64,000 bases of DNA from Grifola frondosa (taxonomy: Eukaryota; Basidiomycota; Agaricomycetes; Polyporales; Grifolaceae), in contig LUGG01000006.1 in NCBI GenBank assembly GCA_001683735.1, positions 1,240,001-1,304,000 of the forward strand, given 5' to 3'. The notes beneath the pieces are model-generated. The model searched no databases, was not told where the DNA came from, and saw only the letters and a list, made by a program, of their open reading frames with translations. Shown here piece after piece: positions 59,589 through 64,000 of the stretch. Position numbers and translations under genes: made by a program. The number at the start of each line of letters is the position of its first letter. Within the stretch, counting starts at the first letter, position 1.

Positions 59589-60431
59589 ATGGGTCGTCCT
59601 CTCTTTTCTTCGTCCTACCAGGCTCCTGCTGTTCGCGTTGAACCGGAGCAGCCCAAACCCTCCTACGAGAGATGGAACTACTGGAACGCCTTTGATCCTG
59701 ATTCGGACGAGTTCTTTGAAAATGACGACGCTGTGTATGAAGCATTCACCGATGACGCACAACTTCAGCGGGAGGAAGGTGCAGGTCGCACCACGGTGAT
59801 GGTTGTTGAGGACGGCAGTAGTTTCAGCGATGAGAGCTCCAGTGGACGCGGGAGCCCTATGGATGACTCCGAGAGTGTGTCGATGGGGTTCGACTTGCGG
59901 CTAAGGAGGCAGGCGCCGATGACGACGAATACGAGTGAAGTTGAGGACCAAGGCGAGCATAACGAGGGAGCCCGTGCAGGATATGCCGACGCGACTTCTG
60001 TTCCCGCCTCTGAGGACCGCGTGTATCAGGCTGGTGATATGGTCTCGCAATATGCGAATATGTTCACCATGCTCTCGGCGCGCCCGGATGCATCCTCATC
60101 TGCGGACGCGAGCCTTGCCTCATCATATACGCCGGGTAGCATGTACGTTGACATCCCGTCTCCCTCGCGTATACCTTCCCCTGGCATTGCGACTCCCCCT
60201 CGTCCATCGACGCCTCAGAATCAGATGTCGCCGCTCTTCGCGTCGCCCTCCCCCGTGCCAACCGTGACGCCACGGCTGTATTCGTGGACGATGCGCCATC
60301 CTCTGGTTCCATTCCCAGAGCCGTTGTCACCCGTACCCTCTGGTCCACTCACGAATCGCAGCGCGCGGATGTCCGTTGCGCATATTGTGCCCGGCCCTGC
60401 TTTCCACCCGGTCGCTCGCATCGTGGGGTAA
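59589..60431 (+). CDS. Conserved acidic, Ser/Pro-rich protein of unknown function
   Basis: A single intact exon of 280 codons. The N-terminus MGRPLFSSSYQAPAVRVEPE and the core YERWNYWNAFDPDSDEFFEN, DAVYEAF look like a conserved module that I recall in Agaricomycete hypothetical proteins. The remainder is low-complexity: acidic and Ser-rich (SFSDESSSGRGSPMDDSE), then Ser/Pro-rich (IPSPSRIPSPGIATPPRPST) with many SP/TP sites suited to phosphorylation. It has no signal peptide, membrane segment or catalytic motif and is likely disordered. The downstream ATG at 59589 was preferred over 59511 because the conserved module starts there. Confidence 0.75.
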   Translation: MGRPLFSSSYQAPAVRVEPEQPKPSYERWNYWNAFDPDSDEFFENDDAVYEAFTDDAQLQREEGAGRTTVMVVEDGSSFSDESSSGRGSPMDDSESVSMGFDLRLRRQAPMTTNTSEVEDQGEHNEGARAGYADATSVPASEDRVYQAGDMVSQYANMFTMLSARPDASSSADASLASSYTPGSMYVDIPSPSRIPSPGIATPPRPSTPQNQMSPLFASPSPVPTVTPRLYSWTMRHPLVPFPEPLSPVPSGPLTNRSARMSVAHIVPGPAFHPVARIVG

Positions 60432-61330
60432 TGCTTATGCCTTCGTCTTCTCTACCCATATGCTGCAGCAAAGCCATTTACGTTGATTTTTCATCTTCGT
60501 TGTTCTTGTATCCTACTCACCGCGATACCTCCCTTTTCGCACAAGCATCTACAAACCTTCCATTCGTTGCTTCGATGTTCACGGTCTAGGCTTGGTCAAA
60601 ATGTTACTTACGCATGCCGCGCGAAGTACTACTACTTGTGCAGTGCTTGTGCTATTATGTGCTATATAGAAGTGCTCCATCTCAATATCACACTCTTTCG
60701 GATCTGCTTTCACGAACTCCCGACGTTCACCATACACATCTCCCTAGGGCCTCCTGCAATCGTCGGTATAGTTTTATTCTTACGGATATATTGAACGTTC
60801 TATTCCGAGCCTCGGTCAACTTGTAAAAATCGTATGGCCGTATCACCTACTCTCTTTCAAAACTGGTATGCGGCATGAAACGACCGTATGTGGCTTTTCC
60901 TGACTTTGCACTGCTGTTCACATCTCGATTCTGGCAGATCTGGCCTTGCTCTCGTAAGTGCTGTTCGCCACGACAGACTGTAACTGACAACAGTGCTGGG
61001 TCGAGATGTCATATCGCGCGCAGTTCAAGAGATGGCTACCAGCAACATACTCTTTCAAAGACCTCCTTGACTCCAGAACAACCCACCATCGCCCCATAGC
61101 CACAACGTTCCCGACGTGAGTTCTCCGCCTAGCCGCTTATATTTGACGCCTTTACTCCGCCCCTGGAACGTTACCCACATGCCGATTACCGTAGTCTGCG
61201 CCTTCATCGGGACGTCTGACATGATACATTGCTTCCCTGCGTAAGTCTAGGTACCTATATTCATCACGCAGCACAATGCCACCATATAAGCCACATCACA
61301 AATCGAGCGCCTTCGACTTCACTCTCCCGC
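60432..61330. other. Intergenic
   Basis: 900 bp between two genes on the same strand. No gene is supported; open frames of 60-100 codons overlap and lack motifs. The last 100 bp is presumably the leader of the GRDP-like gene. Confidence 0.5.
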
Positions 61331-63988
61331 ATGGTGGAAACTCCCTCCCTCCCCGCATATTCGCCAGCGTACGACCGTCCGCCGCCGGCTTACACGGCTC
61401 CGACGACATATACGATCGGGGGACGCAAGACGGCCGTCCCCCTCGTGCACGTCGACCAGCTGAAAGCGCACCTTGATCTGCTGCGCGCGTTCCACGGCCT
61501 GCGCGAAGCCGTCGAGAAAGGCGACGATGGGAGGTTCCCTGTGAACGTGCGCGCCCTGGAGGGGTGCCAGCGCTGGGTGTGGTTCCTCGAGCTCGCGGTA
61601 GAGCGGTGCGTCACCCTGTCTCTCCAGTGCAAGGTGATTGAAGACACGAATATGATGCAGATTCAGGATGTGGGCGGCAAGTGTGCAGGTCATGCCGATA
61701 GACGAGTGGGTACAAGATGAAGTGCCGCCGCTGGACGTGTGGATGGTGTGGCACGCGTATCTTCTCAATCCGATGTGAGCTATCCACCGCTGCATCTGTT
61801 CGAGCCCCGCCTGAACACCCCATAACGTTGGGAAGCTGGTACGCAGAGGATTGTCACCGTCTTCCCGCACTACAAGGATTGAAGAAACTAGGCGACTGGT
61901 TTCTCCCTGCTTTGGTGCGCGTCAGTCTCCTCGGACGTCTACCGACTAGTCGCGCTGATGATGTTTTTGGGTGCGCTACAGACTGCCGCGGCGGACCTTC
62001 CAAGCTCGGAGCCGTCATCCCAGCGCAAGGCATCGTGGCTCCAGCGCACTGGAACGCCTTTCGATCCACTGGCTGCGGCAAGCGAAGCCACAGATCTGCG
62101 CATAGAATGCCCGAAATGCAGAGCAGAGATCTCCGTCGGTATGCACGCTACATCGCCGAACGGAATTCATATGCTGACGATTGTGAAACTGTCAGCTTGC
62201 CTACAGGAGGATGGATCTGGGTACGTACAGCGCGGGTTCAAGGTGACCTGCGGAAAGTGCTCTCTACAAGTCACAAAGGAGAAGTTGGGCATTGCGAAAT
62301 TTGTCCGTGACCTCTGTAAGGATCCTCGAGACGACAGAGATGTCGCCGAGTATGGCGACAATGTTTATCTTGCGTGCGTCCTTGTTTATTTCTGTTTGCC
62401 GATAGACTCAGTTCGCAGCCATGGCTATGAACAGAGGGTCTCTGCATACTCAAACAGAGATCACAGACTCGGAACGCGCGCAGAAGGTCAGGGAAGCTAT
62501 CATGAACTCGCCTACGTTCGACAAGTACAATGTCAGGGCTCAGCTTCTTGGCGCGAAAGAGAAGGCGGACAAACCCGCTGCAAACGAATTATGGGCGCAG
62601 CATATAATGAAATCGCTAGACTACTCTCTGAAAAACACTCAGAGTGCCATTTCGGCGAGAATGAAGCCGAAACTGTAGGTCATTGTAATTAATGAGCTTG
62701 GTGAGGACCTTCGATGCTAATTTCATTAGGGTGAACAGGATCATGAGCGCGTACTCGGATGGAAGGCCCTTTTCTATCGAATTAGTGGGAGCCGTCAGTA
62801 CAGTGATAGCCCAGAGTGTTAGATTCTAGGCAGTGACTGGAGTGTGCTCTGCAGGTCTTGCGTCAAGGCTCGTTCGTCGAGAAGATGCACAACTTCCGCT
62901 GGACAGAGCAAGGTTATTTCGACGACACGGAAGACGAAGTAGTGCTCGTACATGCCATTGCGCGTTATCATGCGTGCGTTCCTCCAAATCCTTACTGATA
63001 TTGTGTATGACTCAAAGCTCTGGCAGGTTTCTAGATTTGATGGCCTGTTCTGCGGGCATGCTGCTGGTACCAACGCTCGATATTGACCTCGCCTGGCATA
63101 CCCACCAACTAATGGGGCCTGGGTATGCCCAAGACTGCATAACCTTCGTTGGCCGATGTACGTCGCGATCATCTTCAGATTCGAGATCTTTTGCAGACAA
63201 TGTCCATATTAGCGACGACAAGATCGAAGAAAACCATTTGGCGACGTCCTTCGATCTCACGTGCAGGGCATGGGAGGTATACTATAATTCTCAGTATGTG
63301 GCGCAGCACATGGAACTGATGTCTGCATCACCAGCGACGTTTCAGCGTCCCATATATGCACTGTGGCTGCCCGCTCCCCGGCGACACAATCGGCCAACGA
63401 CTCAACAGGCTCTCCCAGAAGGTGCTCAGCAGACCGAGTCAACCCGGCGCACTCCAACCTCCTCCGCGGCCTGACGCCCTCTCCGCAACACACCCGAGCG
63501 ACCACAACTCGGTGTATTCCCCTCATGGGCACAGCGAGCACATGCGGCAGAGCAGGGCCGAGAAGGCGCGGAGAAGGCGCGAGCGGGATGCCCAGCGGCT
63601 CAAACGGGGTAAGCTCGACGAGGCGGCGTATCGCCGCGGGGAAGCGCACGACATGGCGTTCTTGGTTCCTGTTCCATTTTTCTATACGCCGTCCGGATGC
63701 GTAGGGCCCGGGCCCCCGGGTATGTTGTAGATGGCGGTGTGGGCAGCTGCGCGCTGGTGAGCAAATTCTGGCCATGCGTATTTGGTAGTTATTGACGTTT
63801 CGAGTTAGGGATCGGGAGCTTGTGCAACCGCGTGTGGATCAGCTGGTATCTGTAACGCGGGCGCGGTTAGTAGCTGCGCTGGTGTTTCCGGATGCAGTTG
63901 TGGTGGTGGTGGCGGAGGAGGAGGAGGATGCGGTGGCGGTGGCGGATGCGGTGGAGGATGTGGTGGGGGAGGATGCGGAGGCGGGTGA
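61331..63988 (+). CDS. Glycine-rich domain-containing protein-like (GRDP/DUF1399)
   Basis: A multi-exon gene of the GRDP family, first described in plants and expanded in basidiomycetes; the molecular function is unclear. From MVETPSLPAYSPAYDRPPPA it shows LKAHLDLLRAFHGLREAVEK, then RFRMWAASVQVMPIDEWVQD and DVWMVWHAYLLNP. A Cys pair follows (ECPKCRAEISV, VTCGKCSLQV). The second landmark, MLLVPTLDIDLAWHTHQLMG at about 63060-63120, is the family's WHxH motif. Next come SFDLTCRAWEVYYNS, HCGCPLPGDTIGQRL and a basic AEKARRRRERDAQRLKRGKL segment. The last exon encodes a Gly/Cys-rich tail ending at TGA 63986-63988. Two joins, near 62376 and 63715, need a one-base adjustment. The start was chosen because the exon after it splices in frame to the core domain. 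Confidence 0.82.
63893..63985 (+). repeat. GGN coding repeat, Gly/Cys tail
   Basis: A run of GGT/GGC/GGA codons interrupted by TGC/TGT at regular spacing gives Gly(n)-Cys blocks (SGCSCGGGGGGGGGCGG...). Tails of this type give the GRDP family its name. The repeat is prone to length change and to assembly error. Confidence 0.75.
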
Positions 63989-64000
63989 GGAGGCCGAAGT

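Overview
The window reads as nuclear DNA of a filamentous basidiomycete (Agaricomycetes, possibly Polyporales). The genes are dense, and most introns are about 45-60 bp with GT-AG ends. The families present are typical of mushrooms: FunK1 fungal kinases, an F-box/LRR protein, a GH16 glucanase, an SRPK-like kinase, an ACS-family MFS transporter, a glycine-rich-domain (GRDP) protein and a KDZ transposon. Splice sites and exon joins were worked out by eye, so internal boundaries are provisional.

1-26.7 kb is a FunK1 kinase array. It holds seven FunK1 genes (A, B, C, C', D, B', E), an isolated exon 3 and an isolated exon 1. B and C on the + strand face C', D and B' on the - strand in a large inverted duplication (about 4.62-12.1 kb against 13.7-25.18 kb). 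The centre holds a small TTTAC-rich element. Two segments of about 2.1 kb, each a promoter plus 5' exons, are almost identical between the arms, while the sequence around them has diverged. This looks like gene conversion. Every FunK1 copy carries frame disruptions. A decayed NAD(P)H-hydrate dehydratase gene lies at the outer edge of the left arm.

27-34.4 kb is a conserved block: phosphoglucomutase (-), F-box/LRR protein (+) and GH16 endoglucanase (-).

34.5-44.2 kb is a complete KDZ-type DNA transposon. It has 1,114-bp terminal inverted repeats and a 7-bp target duplication (TACGGCC). The multi-exon transposase can be read through without a break. Two cargo genes of unknown function point inward from the left end. 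The insertion lies 139 bp upstream of the GH16 start codon.

46-54 kb holds an intact BCS1-like AAA ATPase and then a scrambled cluster: a RecQ-helicase N-terminal stub fused to a piece of an IFI6-like gene, further IFI6-like pieces, an SRPK-like kinase and an inverted 5' copy of that kinase.

54-64 kb holds an intact small unknown gene, an MFS transporter, a conserved unknown acidic protein and a GRDP-like gene ending in a Gly/Cys-rich tail.

A caution applies throughout. Many disruptions, including those in the probably essential phosphoglucomutase and in the MFS and GH16 genes, are single-base deletions, several of them in short homopolymers. Some apparent pseudogenes may therefore be assembly errors. 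The transposase and BCS1 genes read through cleanly, and gene D carries two nonsense substitutions of a different kind.
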